Shown: piece after piece, positions 1-9,387 of the stretch
Position numbering within the stretch: the stretch's first letter is position 1
How the letters are laid out: each line of letters begins with the position of its first letter
Assembly (NCBI GenBank): GCA_016711505.1
Contig: JADJSV010000003.1
Location: forward strand, 372,001-436,000
Length of the DNA stretch: 64,000 bases
Reading direction: 5' to 3'
From: Bacteroidota bacterium
Lineage (GTDB): Bacteria > Bacteroidota > Bacteroidia > AKYH767-A > 2013-40CM-41-45
Position numbers and translations under genes: made by a program
The notes under the pieces: model-generated
Told to the model about the DNA's origin: nothing
Seen by the model: the letters and a program-made list of their open reading frames with translations, nothing else
Database searches by the model: none

Positions 1-837
1 CAGTACAGCCGCAAGAGTGCAGTGGAATCGATTGACGAGTACTTTAAACGGAACAAGGTTGTTGCAATAGAAGATGTAGATACTCGCGCAATCGTGCGTC
101 ATATCCGTTCTAAAGGTGCAATGAACTGTATCATTTCATCTGATACAACTGACATAGAAATTCTTCAGGCAAAATTGAAACAAGTTCCTTCTATGGAAGG
201 TCTGGAATTGTCGAGTAAAGTGAGTACGAAGAAACCTTACTTCGCAGGTAATCCGAATGCAAAACGTAAAGTTGCAGTAATGGATTTCGGTGTGAAGAAA
301 AATATTATCCGCAATCTTGTAGACAGAGATTGTTACGTTCAGGTTTTTCCTGCCAATACAAAATACAAAGATATTCACGACTGGGAACCGGATGGCATTA
401 TGATGAGTAATGGTCCCGGCGATCCTGTAACGATGACAGATGTTATTAGCAACATCAAAGATATCCTCAAACAAAACATTCCACTTTTCGGAATTTGCCT
501 GGGCCAGCAGTTACTTGCACAAGCGTGCGGTGTCGGTACATACAAAATGTTCAACGGACACAGAGGCATCAATCACCCTGTAAAGAATATTATCACCGGT
601 CGTTGCGAGATCACTTCACAAAATCACGGCTTCTCCGTGATCGAAGACCAGATGCGTAAATCAAAAGATGTAGAGATCACGCACATCAATTTAAATGACA
701 ATACAATCGAAGGTATGCGTGTCCGCGACCGTGTTGCTTTCTCTGTTCAATACCATCCTGAATCAGCTCCGGGGCCACATGACAGTACTTATTTGTTTGA
801 TGATTTTGTGGGGGTAATGAGTGGGGTGGTGGTGTAA
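1..837 (+). CDS. carA: Carbamoyl-phosphate synthase small subunit, 5' truncated by window edge
   Basis: Glutaminase subunit of carbamoyl-phosphate synthase: it hydrolyses glutamine and passes ammonia to CarB for pyrimidine and arginine synthesis in the cytoplasm. The reading frame is open from base 1 (the codons before the GTG at 22 are in frame and fit the family), so the N-terminus lies outside the window. Seen: the end of the CPSase small-chain N-terminal domain (IDEYF, DTRAIVRHIR), then a class I glutamine amidotransferase domain with nucleophile Cys at 496-498 in GICLGQQLLA and the His/Glu pair in QYHPES (His codon 754-756, Glu codon 760-762). The C-terminal end is complete. carB is not downstream; the next genes are unrelated secreted proteins. 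Confidence 0.97.
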   Translation, partial: QYSRKSAVESIDEYFKRNKVVAIEDVDTRAIVRHIRSKGAMNCIISSDTTDIEILQAKLKQVPSMEGLELSSKVSTKKPYFAGNPNAKRKVAVMDFGVKKNIIRNLVDRDCYVQVFPANTKYKDIHDWEPDGIMMSNGPGDPVTMTDVISNIKDILKQNIPLFGICLGQQLLAQACGVGTYKMFNGHRGINHPVKNIITGRCEITSQNHGFSVIEDQMRKSKDVEITHINLNDNTIEGMRVRDRVAFSVQYHPESAPGPHDSTYLFDDFVGVMSGVVV

Positions 838-965
838 ATCACAGTTGAACTAATTTTTTCAATTTGTTAAGTTTGCAGTATTGAAAGCTTTCTTCAAATG
901 CTTTTTGTATTAGTTATTTTCTCTTTATTAGTTATTATTGTTTCATTAAATTGGCTTAAAGAAAT

Positions 966-2407
966 ATGAACTATAAATTTCCACTTCTACTCATCCTTGT
1001 TTTTAATTTCACTGTAACTAATGCGCAAGAGTTATTTGAGAATAGCCGTTTTGGTTTCTCGATGAAGAGACCTGCTTATTGGATTGAAACGAATAATAAA
1101 GAACTAAATTCAAACTTGGGTAATTTTTCAAATTATGAGGAGTTAAAAAAAATTTCCAAGGTAAAGATGAGGAAATGGTTGGAGCATTTTGTAAGTATAA
1201 TAAATCGTACCATGGTATGATTCCAACGATCATTATTAACAGTAAAATAAAGTACTCTGATGATTTTAGTGAATTCAAAGATCTGATTTATAATAGAAAC
1301 CTTGATGCATCTAGTGTTTTTATAGATATGAAATATTCTCAAGAACCAAAAACTATTATGATATCGGGTATTGAAAGTGTTTATGCAGTTATGACATATA
1401 CAGTAGAAACTAAAAGTGGAATAAAATATAAATTGAGAAGCCATAAATTTTCAATTCCGTGCAAAGGATTTTATATTCAAATGAATTGTATAGATGATCC
1501 TTTTAAAGAAGATTGTAAGGCAGAATACACCGAATTGGCAAAGACAATAAAGATCGATGACAAGTTTAAAATAAAAGAAATAAAAGTCGAAATGGAAAGC
1601 TGCAAGTCTTCGAAAGACACAGTAAAGATCAACGAACCATTTAGAATAACATATGTCCTTGTTGGGAAATACTCACAGGGTTATAAAATTAGTGAGAAAG
1701 ATAAAGCAAGAGAAAAAGATTCTTCTTCGTACTCTAAATTCATCAGTGCATTTCATGTTAAATCGGTGAAAAATATTACTCATATAAAGACAAAAGAAAT
1801 TGGATATTCAATTGAAACAAAGGATGAAAATACTAAAATTGGAATGGTTGTGTCTTCGTCTACTGTCGGAAAATGTAATTTGCCTGATTTGATTTATACA
1901 AAGAATGAAAGAGAATACAGGTTGAAAGGTGGCAGTGTTTTTGTCCTAAATGAAAGAATCTCTGCTGCAGATAGTGTTGTAGCATGGAACAATAGTAAGG
2001 AATCTGAATTTCATAGGAAGTTTCAAAAGGAGCTGGAAGAATTTAATCAAGAATTTAAAAGCAATACAGAGAGTAAAATTGATTTAGATCCGGATAAAAC
2101 AGAATTCAGAGCAGTTGAAAAAGTTATTAGAGTTAAAGCCGGACAGGAGTTTGTGATTTCCTATCAAAATAATTGTTCTGATTTAATCCACAGCTATCAA
2201 CGGTTTGAATCTTCAGAAACTACAGAGTATCTCGGCAGTCAAACCTCTATAAGTTCTGAGATCGTTAATGGTAAAAAGATTACTGTACAATCTGTGAAAT
2301 ATAAATTTAAAGTTCTAAAACCTGAGACTATTACCTTGGCACCTATAAGTATAATTTGTAATGGCGAAACCTTAAATTCTGAAGAGATAACGATAATTGT
2401 CAACTGA
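966..2407 (+). CDS. BatD-like secreted protein, one-base frameshift
   Basis: Read as one gene of about 480 residues broken by a frameshift. The first part (966-1220) encodes a signal peptide ending near NAQ; the rest continues in another frame to 2407. The shift fits loss of one A in the A8 run at 1145-1152: restoring it joins EELKK to NFQGKDEEMVGAF and on through the long second frame. The mature protein has repeated beta-rich segments such as INEPFRITYVL and, near the end, VKYKFKVLKPETITLAP, which resemble the BatD (oxygen-tolerance protein) repeats of Bacteroidota. There is no C-terminal membrane helix, so it is probably a periplasmic or surface relative rather than true BatD. The BatD link is a weak recognition from motifs; the single-gene reading is strong. 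Confidence 0.6.
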
Positions 2408-2657
2408 TATCTAATTGGCAGAATTTGGATTCGATTTGGAGGTAAGAGGAGGTTATAGGTTTTACTAGAGTTATTATTGGTTTAGTTACAATGCGAAAAA
2501 CAAATTAACATACGAAAATCATTATTGGTGTGGACTGATGGAAGTATAACTTGGAACAACTATGATCAATAATGTTTCTATTCTGAACTGTGTTGACTTC
2601 ATAACCTAAAGTTCCCTCCTGTATCACGAGTTCGTTTAACTTATTGTGCTACTTGAC

Positions 2658-2750
2658 CTGTCATCCAGAAGGGACCTTTTCGGTTATTAAGAGACGACGT
2701 TTGATTTATTTTTTTCGATGCTATTTAAACAACTCTGTCATCCTGTAAAG
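2658..2750. repeat. 77-base direct repeat, first copies
   Basis: One full and one partial copy of a unit beginning CTGTCATCC and containing TTTTCGGTTATTAAG. Copies start at 2658 and 2734; the same unit recurs at 3073, 3150 and 3227. The second copy runs directly into the YceI gene remnant. Confidence 0.75.
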
Positions 2751-2880
2751 TTATTCTTTCCCAAACTCCAAATTCGCCACAATCGCCTCCGCATTCGTCA
2801 ACACCGCTTCCGGTGCGCTTTTGGAAATGTCGAAATCAAGTCGGTTGATTGAACCGGTGATCTTCATTACTGTGATCGGT
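2751..2880 (-). pseudogene. YceI C-terminal remnant (duplicate of downstream gene)
   Basis: About 120 bases match the 3' end of the intact YceI gene at 3336-3911 with roughly eight differences by my count. The minus-strand frame is still open and ends with the same residues, LEFGKE, and a stop at 2751-2753. It covers only the last 40 or so residues (from MKITGSINRLDF); the N-terminal three quarters are absent, and the homology stops abruptly near 2880. There is no start codon or signal peptide, so it cannot make a YceI protein. Both the remnant and the intact gene are preceded (on the plus strand) by the same 77-base repeat, which points to a local segmental duplication followed by decay. Confidence 0.85.
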
Positions 2881-2935
2881 CTTATAGTGAAAAAGTAGTT
2901 TTTAATAATGAAAATGTTTTATACAAAGCTATTGA

Positions 2936-2975
2936 CTTAATAACCGAAAAGTTCCCTCCTGGATGACACCTGCTA
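2936..2975. repeat. Inverted copy of the 77-base repeat core
   Basis: TTAATAACCGAAAAGTTCCC followed by TCCTGGATGACA is the reverse complement of the core of the 77-base unit (TGTCATCCAGGAGGGA...CGGTTATTAA). It faces the direct copies at 3073 onwards, so the region can fold back on itself around the hairpin at 2991-3054. Confidence 0.65.
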
Positions 2976-2990
2976 CTTATCATTTATGTC

Positions 2991-3054
2991 GAAGCGGGAA
3001 AAAATAAAAAGTATTTTTGGCTATGCCAAAAATACTTTTTATTTTCCCCGCTTC
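2991..3054. repeat. Long hairpin, about 30-bp arms
   Basis: Arms 2991-3021 and 3025-3054 are reverse complements apart from one small bulge in the GGGAAAAAA tract; the loop is only a few bases. The stem starts GAAGCGGG and ends TTTTTGGC. No gene lies within 280 bases downstream on either strand, so a simple terminator role is not obvious. Confidence 0.85.
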
Positions 3055-3072
3055 ATATATTGTCTACTTGAC

Positions 3073-3335
3073 CTGTCATCCAGGAGGGATCTTTTCGGTT
3101 ATTAAGCGAGGACGTTTCATTTATTTTTTTCGTTGCTAATAAAACACCTCTGTCATCCTATAAGGACCCTTTCGGTTATTAAGAGACTGCGTTTCATTTA
3201 TTACTTTCGATTTGAATGAAACACTTCTGTCATCAAGTAGGGACCTTTTCGGTTATTAAGCAACAACGGTTCATTTTTTCTTTGGGTAATTAATGAACAC
3301 GTCAGTCGTCGAATAGAATTTGTAGGATAATAAGT
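3073..3335. repeat. 77-base tandem repeat, three copies plus a decayed fourth
   Basis: Units start at 3073, 3150 and 3227 (spacing 77) with the shared string CTTTTCGGTTATTAAG and a T-rich tail near GTTTCATTTATT. A degenerate unit around 3304 runs into the stop codon end of the YceI gene. Together with 2658-2750 and the inverted copy at 2936, these account for most of the 928-base gap between the BatD-like gene and YceI. Confidence 0.75.
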
Positions 3336-3911
3336 TTACTCCTTCCCAAACTCCAAATTCGCCTCAATCGCCACTGAATTCGTCAACACCGCTTCAGGTG
3401 CGCTTTTTGAAATGTCGAAATCAAGTCGGTTGATGGAACCGGTGATCTTCATTCCTGTGATCGGTTTGTTGTTGTTTGGATTTGTTCCTGATTTTGTTGT
3501 TGCATCCAATGTCACTTCTTTGGTGATTCCATGCATTGTAAGGTTGCCTTTGATCACATATTTATCAGCACCTGTTTTTTTAAATGAAGTACTTTGAAAT
3601 GTAAGCTCAGGATATTTCGCTGTGTCGAAAAAGTCTGCTGTTTTTAAGTGTGCATCTCTTTTTTCATTGTCTGTGTCGATCGTATTCATATCGGCTTTCA
3701 TGCTAACAGTAGCATCAGAGAAATCTTCTGATGTTGTTGTGATCGTAGCTTCTGTCATCACGACTGAACCTTTGATCTCAGAAACAGAAAGGTGACCAAC
3801 AGAAAATCCCAGATAGGAGTGCGCAGTATCCAGTTTCCAGGTTGTTGTAGCTGCATTAAATGCTACTAATAGAAATGCAATGACTGGTAAGAATAATAGC
3901 TTTTTTAACAT
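3336..3911 (-). CDS. YceI family periplasmic lipid-binding-like protein
   Basis: 191 residues with an N-terminal signal peptide (MLKKLLFLPVIAFLLVAFNA) and one YceI domain covering the rest. Family features: TAHSYLGFSVGHL near the start of the mature protein, KTADFFDTAKYPELTF in the middle, and a lipocalin-like beta-barrel pattern to the end. Family members bind isoprenoid or polyprenyl lipids, and several are induced by base or osmotic stress; the ligand here is unknown. Length fits the family. The gene stands alone on the minus strand, facing the T9SS genes that start at 4101, and its 3' end has a decayed duplicate at 2751-2880. Confidence 0.92.
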   Translation of the reverse strand: MLKKLLFLPVIAFLLVAFNAATTTWKLDTAHSYLGFSVGHLSVSEIKGSVVMTEATITTTSEDFSDATVSMKADMNTIDTDNEKRDAHLKTADFFDTAKYPELTFQSTSFKKTGADKYVIKGNLTMHGITKEVTLDATTKSGTNPNNNKPITGMKITGSINRLDFDISKSAPEAVLTNSVAIEANLEFGKE

Positions 3912-4100
3912 AAGTTTTTTTGTTTTTTAGGAAGGTTAAAAGTACATATTTTTTTTGAAGAACTCATGCCCTTATTATGCGATTTCGTTCAGAATTTGCG
4001 TAATATATTCATCCGGATTTTAAGAGGATTGGCCAAAATTCATATAATATTACATTCACAATATTGTTTATTATTTATCTTTACTAAAACCTCAAAAACC

Positions 4101-5234
4101 ATGAAATATTTTTACTTTATTATTGCCCTTCTTCCCCTGAATCTCTTCGCGCAAAACACAGTTGTAGATTCTGTATTTACGGAACATTGTATCGTAAATA
4201 CTTCACTTGGTACTGTTAATAATGATGAGCATATTGATTCAGTACGTTCTATCTACAATTCTACAGGTGATCTTCTTATTAGAATTACAACCAGAACTAA
4301 ATTACGGGATGGAGTGATTATATATAATGGGACTGGTATGGATTCTCTCATCTATGATTCGGTCGCTAATTCTATTACAACCATTTCCGGTGCTGTAATA
4401 AATTCAGTTTTTATTCCTGCAACCGGAAGAATTGTAACATATGATTCTGCCGGCAGGGTAATTATAGAATCCATTTCACAGAACTATTCGACATATAATT
4501 TATCGTATTATTATACTTACCTGCCAAATAATCTGGTCGATTATTATTTCAGAAATTTTGAATCTTCAGGGTCTGTTGACTCTTTACTTGTTCAGTATAC
4601 TTATGATGCAAACTTGAATCAGATCCGTGAAGAGCAATTTGTGTGGGATAATGGTGGGATTAACCACCCTTATGTAAAAAAGGAGCAATACTTCAATGCA
4701 GGAAATCAACTGGTAGCTTATGACTGGGATATGTGGATCGATTCAACATTTGGTTATGATGAATGCTATCTTGATACTGCCTCATTTACTTATAATGCCA
4801 GCGGACTATTAATTGAAGAAATAATGCATGAATGTACCTCAGGTGACCTTACTAATTGGTATACGTACGATATCAATGGTAATCTTGATTCCAGCGGTTA
4901 TGTCTATGTGGATCACACGCAGAATGTTTCATCTGGAAGTTGTGATGCAGGAGTAGGACAAATCATTGGTGGAATTGGCGCTGATCCAGGTTTAAATCAA
5001 TATGTTCTGTATCCGAATCCGTCTGATGGAAGAGTGGTTTTGTCCGGTAACTTCGCAAACATAAGCGATGAGATTAAAGTGTGTGACCTTTCCGGTAGAA
5101 TTGTTATGACAATGAAAATTGGAAAGACAAATGATTCTATTGTTGAGGCAGATCTTACAGAACTGAGTTCAGGGATTTATATTATTCGTTTTGTTGATCA
5201 GGGTATTCATTCGCTGTTATTTATAAAAGAGTGA
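4101..5234 (+). CDS. T9SS-exported protein with YD-like repeats
   Basis: 377 residues from the ATG at 4101, chosen because it begins a signal peptide (MKYFYFIIALLPLNLFAQ); the upstream in-frame ATG would bury it. The body has tyrosine- and asparagine-rich beta repeats (YDSAGRVI, YTYDANLNQIREEQF, FTYNASGLLIEE, YTYDINGNLDSS) reminiscent of YD/RHS repeats in cell-surface proteins. From about residue 300 there is a T9SS type A sorting domain: LYPNPSDGRV, CDLSGRIV, LSSGIYIIRF. Expected route: Sec across the inner membrane, then type IX across the outer membrane with the tail removed. Binding partner unknown. It is followed after 19 bases by another T9SS cargo gene. Confidence 0.8.
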   Translation: MKYFYFIIALLPLNLFAQNTVVDSVFTEHCIVNTSLGTVNNDEHIDSVRSIYNSTGDLLIRITTRTKLRDGVIIYNGTGMDSLIYDSVANSITTISGAVINSVFIPATGRIVTYDSAGRVIIESISQNYSTYNLSYYYTYLPNNLVDYYFRNFESSGSVDSLLVQYTYDANLNQIREEQFVWDNGGINHPYVKKEQYFNAGNQLVAYDWDMWIDSTFGYDECYLDTASFTYNASGLLIEEIMHECTSGDLTNWYTYDINGNLDSSGYVYVDHTQNVSSGSCDAGVGQIIGGIGADPGLNQYVLYPNPSDGRVVLSGNFANISDEIKVCDLSGRIVMTMKIGKTNDSIVEADLTELSSGIYIIRFVDQGIHSLLFIKE

Positions 5235-5253
5235 TTTATCCATAATTGATCCT

Positions 5254-6615
5254 ATGAAAAAGATGAACTTTCACCTTCTAATTTTTACGATTATTATTTC
5301 GTTCTGTTGTTTTCAATCAAAAGCACAAACAGTTACTGATACGATCGGCAATACGATTGTGGAAATTTCAGTAGCCGTAGATACGAATCATTTTACCGGT
5401 GGATATTTTAGCGGTCCATGGGATATCTTCTGGGGACCGGATCAAAAACTCTGGTATACAAATGAGACAAGACTTTGCACTTATGATCCGACAACTCATA
5501 TTGTCGATACCATTCTTCAAATCGATTCAGGATTTATTATGAGTGTTGCTACTCATCATGATTTTCAAAATAATCCATTCGTTTACCTGGCTATTGATTC
5601 TGCATACTATTATGCTGCCGGTAACAACATCCAGGTTTATAAGTATGATTACAGTCTCACAGGCGATTCACTTTACAACCCGCAATTCATTCTGGATTGG
5701 TATCATGGCGGTGAACATTCAGGAGGCCGCATCTTGTTTGGTGATGACAATAAATTATATGTTGCAACGGCTGAGTACTTTTCTCAGTTTGATACGCTCT
5801 TCAATAATAGCGGAAAAGTACTTCGTGTAAATCCTGATGGAAGCGTTCCAATAGATAATCCGAGAGCTGATTATACTTTCACTTATGGTCACCGCAATCC
5901 GCAGGGAATTGTACAAACTCCCAATGGAAATTTAATTGTTTCCGAATACGGAATGCAGTATGATGAAGTGAATCTGCTTGAAGCTGGAAGATTTTATGGC
6001 TGGTGGATATATGATGGTGACAGTTGCTTTAATAATTCAGACAGTTGCGATTACTATGACAGCATCGCAGTTTTTCCGATTGATGTAGGTAGGAATCCGG
6101 CTTCAGGAATTGATTTCTATAACAATGCTGCAATTCCGGAATTCAACGGACTCATTCAGGCAGTTACAGGATTTAATCAGGGATTGATAGCGTATACAAT
6201 GAACGCAACTTACGACAGTGTTCTAGTAAAGACCTTTTATCTCACTTCTGAATACGGTAGAGTAAGAGATGTTTGCGCTGCTCCTGATGGTTCAGTTTAT
6301 TTTATTGCACACGATAGAAACCGGGCCGATATTCATGTGATCAGAAATCCTTTGTTCAATAATATTAAGAATGAATCGAATCTTGATTTTTCAATTTTTC
6401 CAAATCCTGCGAATGAAAATCTGAATATTATTAATTTCAAAGCAAATAAAAATTCATCGATCAGCATTTTTAATTCAATTGGTAAAATCGTTTATCAGGA
6501 TGATAATTTTAATGGAGAATCAATTGATGTGGGAAGATTTCCTGATGGAGTTTATTTTGTGAAATGTTTTGCGGATGAAATGATTGAAGTGGAGAGAGTG
6601 GTGGTTTGCCATTAA
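5254..6615 (+). CDS. T9SS-exported glucose/sorbosone dehydrogenase-like beta-propeller
   Basis: 453 residues: signal peptide (1-24, ending SKAQ), a PQQ-type sugar dehydrogenase beta-propeller (about 40-370) and a T9SS sorting domain (about 375-453: IFPNPANENLNI, FPDGVYFVKCF). Propeller motifs of the glucose/sorbosone dehydrogenase family are clear: GPWDIFWGPDQKLWYT, GGRILFGDDNKLYVAT, GKVLRVNPDGSVP, YGHRNPQGIV and NLLEAGRFYGWW. The family oxidises sugars in the periplasm or outside the cell with PQQ; substrate cannot be told from sequence. It is probably co-transcribed with the gene ending at 5234. Confidence 0.88.
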   Translation: MKKMNFHLLIFTIIISFCCFQSKAQTVTDTIGNTIVEISVAVDTNHFTGGYFSGPWDIFWGPDQKLWYTNETRLCTYDPTTHIVDTILQIDSGFIMSVATHHDFQNNPFVYLAIDSAYYYAAGNNIQVYKYDYSLTGDSLYNPQFILDWYHGGEHSGGRILFGDDNKLYVATAEYFSQFDTLFNNSGKVLRVNPDGSVPIDNPRADYTFTYGHRNPQGIVQTPNGNLIVSEYGMQYDEVNLLEAGRFYGWWIYDGDSCFNNSDSCDYYDSIAVFPIDVGRNPASGIDFYNNAAIPEFNGLIQAVTGFNQGLIAYTMNATYDSVLVKTFYLTSEYGRVRDVCAAPDGSVYFIAHDRNRADIHVIRNPLFNNIKNESNLDFSIFPNPANENLNIINFKANKNSSISIFNSIGKIVYQDDNFNGESIDVGRFPDGVYFVKCFADEMIEVERVVVCH

Positions 6616-6632
6616 CGATTAAAATAATTTAA

Positions 6633-6720
6633 CACTGAGATCACTAAGTTTTTAGCACAAGAGCACAAGTGAGGCTTTTTTTCATAAGTGCTCTTGTGAC
6701 GATTTTTAGTGGACTTAGTG
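6633..6720. repeat. Imperfect nested palindrome
   Basis: Inner arms 6656-6666 (CACAAGAGCAC) and 6688-6698 (GTGCTCTTGTG) are perfect 11-bp complements around a T-rich loop. Outer arms (CACTGAGATCACTAAG... and ...TTTTTAGTGGACTTAGTG) pair imperfectly, giving an 88-base fold between two plus-strand genes. It could end transcription of the upstream gene, but it lacks a T-run after the stem. Confidence 0.6.
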
Positions 6721-6771
6721 TTTTATTCATTTGGCATATATTTTCCTTTCAGAAAATTAAATCAAGAACCC

Positions 6772-7259
6772 ATGGAAAGAAAAATGAACGATACAACAAC
6801 AGATGGAAAGACCGGTACTGTTAAGATCACGAGAAATTTCAATCTGCCATTAGAAGAAGTATGGAAAGCATGGTCAGAACCTGCAAGTTTCAAAAAATGG
6901 TGGGGCCGGAAGAGTATGATTGCACAAGTTGTAAAATTGATTTCAAGCCAGGAGGAAAGATCTTTGCGAATATGGTTTCGGAAAAAGGCGAAGAGATTTG
7001 GTCTATATGCAAAATCACAGAAATTAATCCGATGAAAGAAATTTTTTACAATGATTATTTCGCTGACCATGATGGTAATATTGTTTCTCCTGAATATTAC
7101 AATATGCCGGGTGATTGGTCGAATGTAAAGGTCCATGTTGCATTTGAAGAAGCGAATGGTGAAACAAAAATGACAATTGAACAGCCCGGAATACCGGTTG
7201 AATTGATAAAAGAGTGTACAGCCGGCTGGAATTCCTCATTAGACAAACTTGACAGGTAG
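6772..7259 (+). CDS. SRPBCC (AHSA1-like) protein, one-base frameshift
   Basis: Read as one 162-residue gene interrupted by a lost G. The first frame (ATG at 6772) gives the family N-terminus TVKITRNFNLPLEEVWKAWS followed by FKKWWG; the rest (PEEYDCTSCKIDFKPGG to the stop at 7259) lies in another frame. Adding one base in the GGGG run at 6902-6905 joins them as FKKWWGPEEYDCT, as expected for the family. AHSA1-like START-fold proteins bind small hydrophobic molecules or act as Hsp90-type co-chaperone relatives; the ligand is unknown. The C-terminal TAGWNSSLDKLD pattern is typical of this family, so length and ends look intact once the base is restored. Confidence 0.85.
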
Positions 7260-7319
7260 TTTATTTCAGAAAAATAATTTTTATCAGAAAAATTTTGTAG
7301 CTTACTTAAAAATCGGAGT

Positions 7320-7988
7320 ATGTGTTTTTCTGCTAATGCCAGTTTCACTGCAGGAACTGTATTGACTGTTATCGGTGCTATTTCTGTTCGAAAAGTCAGA
7401 GTGCCATCACAGATTTTCTTCGCAAGTATACCAATCATATTTGCCATTCAACAGTTCTCGGAAGGATTTCTATGGTTATCATTGACCAAACCAGCATTTG
7501 CAGAGTTGAAAGTAAGCATGACTTTCATATTTCTTTTCTTTGCACAAATCGTCTGGCCATTTTGGGTTCCATTTGCTGTGATGAAAATGAATGATACAGG
7601 TAAAGGAAAATCATTCGGAAAAATATTATTATTATGTGGGACAGCCGTTTCAGTTTATTTAGGTTATTGCCTTCTAAATTATCCGGTAAATGCACAGAGC
7701 GATGGAATGCACATTGCATACGATCAGCAATACCCGCAGTCAGCTGCTTTTGTTTGTGGAATTTTATATGTGCTGGCAACGATCTTTCCACCATTCTTTT
7801 CAGGAATAAAGCGGATGTGGATGTTAGGATTTGCAATTCTGATCTCTTATGTGATTACAACTATTTTCTATAATGATTATCTGGTTTCTGTCTGGTGCTT
7901 CTTTGCTTCTGTGATCAGTATTGCTGTTTATTCTGTTGTACATTCTCTGAATGCTAGTGCGGAGAATGTAGTGCCATCCAAAATTTAA
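7320..7988 (+). CDS. DUF6629 family membrane protein
   Basis: 222 residues, mostly hydrophobic, with about six or seven predicted membrane segments. The N-terminus MCFSANASFTAGTVL is the hallmark of the DUF6629 family as I recall it, followed by IFFASIPIIFAIQQFSEGFLW. No catalytic motif is visible and the family has no established function. There is a gap of 60 bases from the SRPBCC gene and over 100 bases to the next gene, so it may be transcribed alone. The C-terminal tail (NASAENVVPSKI) is hydrophilic. Confidence 0.75.
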   Translation: MCFSANASFTAGTVLTVIGAISVRKVRVPSQIFFASIPIIFAIQQFSEGFLWLSLTKPAFAELKVSMTFIFLFFAQIVWPFWVPFAVMKMNDTGKGKSFGKILLLCGTAVSVYLGYCLLNYPVNAQSDGMHIAYDQQYPQSAAFVCGILYVLATIFPPFFSGIKRMWMLGFAILISYVITTIFYNDYLVSVWCFFASVISIAVYSVVHSLNASAENVVPSKI

Positions 7989-8121
7989 GAGTCAGGACTA
8001 TTAATTCAGTTGAATCAGAACGGCTAATTATATTCTCTGCATATAAGTTCCTGCTTTTATTGGTTGTAAAAAAAATCATGTGACATTAGGTTTGCATAAA
8101 CAATTGCAAACCTCAATCAAC

Positions 8122-9387
8122 ATGAAAAGATCATTACTATTCCTCATAACTATTTTAATTGCTGTTTCTACATTCGCTCAGTCACAACCTCCCGTTGGAA
8201 TCCGTGGTACCTATGTTGATTGTGCTCAGGATCTGATCTATCAGATTCACGTAGGAAATGCGATTGCAGCAATTGATTTTCTGGATGAGATCCGAAACAG
8301 AAACATTACCTATGTTGCACTGTTCGGCCTCGACCACAATTCTAATTCGACTGATTTTCCAAACGGATATGTGATCGGTGATCCTGCATTTGAACCTGAC
8401 ATTTTTTATTTTGTGAATGCTGCTCATGCACGCAATATTAAGGTCGGAATTGTGATCAGCGATAAAAGTTTTGTTCAATATACATTCACGCCACGAATCA
8501 ACTGGAGAAAATTGGTGGTTCGAACGGATTGTTTTCCGCCGGATGCAATGCGGATTGCAAATGTCAATCAATTCTCCGAAGGAAGGGAATTACTTAAAGG
8601 TGAAATGGCTAAAGCCGCGGTACGAATAGCAAACTATAATTCGACATCGGCATATTTTGGCGGCTATATTGATTACCTGAGTGTTGAATACGAATACTGG
8701 ACATCCGGTTTTTATTCCGACCACCCGGCCTATAGTGATGATGCTGTTTATTCAAAAGAGTATTATGCGTATCAGGATCTCCTGGAGCTGATGAATTTTA
8801 TCAGAAGAAATGTGATCTGTGCTGGGAAATATGGGAATCTAAGATCAGAGATGGAACTTCGATTGAAGGAATTTAATTCACCCCTGGTTACCGTTCCTGA
8901 TCCGCAACGACAGGCTGATGAGATCGATCTCACATTTGTCGATAGAATATTGCTTGTGGATTATCATCAGAATCCAAATGTATTGTTTGGTTATAATTGC
9001 GATAATCTTTATTGGCTCGGTCAGCCATCGGGTAGGAGCGGAACTGAAATTCTAAACCTGATGTCTGCAGAATCTTCCACATTCCCGAAAGCTGTTTGTG
9101 CTAATTATCCAAATGCCGGAAACTACTGGGATGATTTTCTGGGAAATTATCTTTCATCGCCATTAACTACACTCCACGATGTTGAAAATACCTGGTATAC
9201 AAATCTCTTATCCGCAACAGCTTCTTCCTGCTCAAATTGTGGTTGTTCGTTTACAAATGGAGATAATCGTATAAAAGGATTTATGTGGTTTACCTCATCG
9301 ATCCTTATCAACCATGGTATTTATCGGACGTCAGGAGAAAAATCAGATGTTCAGAATGAAACTTCTTTTATTACGATCAACATATGA
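8122..9387 (+). CDS. Secreted protein of unknown function
   Basis: 421 residues from the ATG at 8122, chosen because it opens a signal peptide (MKRSLLFLITILIAVSTFAQ); an ORF start at 8080 would add 14 unlikely residues. I do not recognise the family. Segments such as NRNITYVALFGLDH, ARNIKVGIVISDKS and FVDRILLVDYHQNPN alternate strand and helix in a way that suggests a TIM-barrel, perhaps glycosidase-like, but no catalytic pair can be named. Cysteines cluster near the end (SSCSNCGCSF). The frame stops at 9387, and a sorting-domain-like segment continues in another frame at 9384-9575, so the true product probably extends further. Confidence 0.55.
   Translation: MKRSLLFLITILIAVSTFAQSQPPVGIRGTYVDCAQDLIYQIHVGNAIAAIDFLDEIRNRNITYVALFGLDHNSNSTDFPNGYVIGDPAFEPDIFYFVNAAHARNIKVGIVISDKSFVQYTFTPRINWRKLVVRTDCFPPDAMRIANVNQFSEGRELLKGEMAKAAVRIANYNSTSAYFGGYIDYLSVEYEYWTSGFYSDHPAYSDDAVYSKEYYAYQDLLELMNFIRRNVICAGKYGNLRSEMELRLKEFNSPLVTVPDPQRQADEIDLTFVDRILLVDYHQNPNVLFGYNCDNLYWLGQPSGRSGTEILNLMSAESSTFPKAVCANYPNAGNYWDDFLGNYLSSPLTTLHDVENTWYTNLLSATASSCSNCGCSFTNGDNRIKGFMWFTSSILINHGIYRTSGEKSDVQNETSFITINI

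Noticed and set aside
1145..1152. Programmed ribosomal frameshifting at the A8 run
   Set aside because: Five other genes, including pdhA and yajQ, show the same kind of one-base break in unrelated short runs, so error is simpler.
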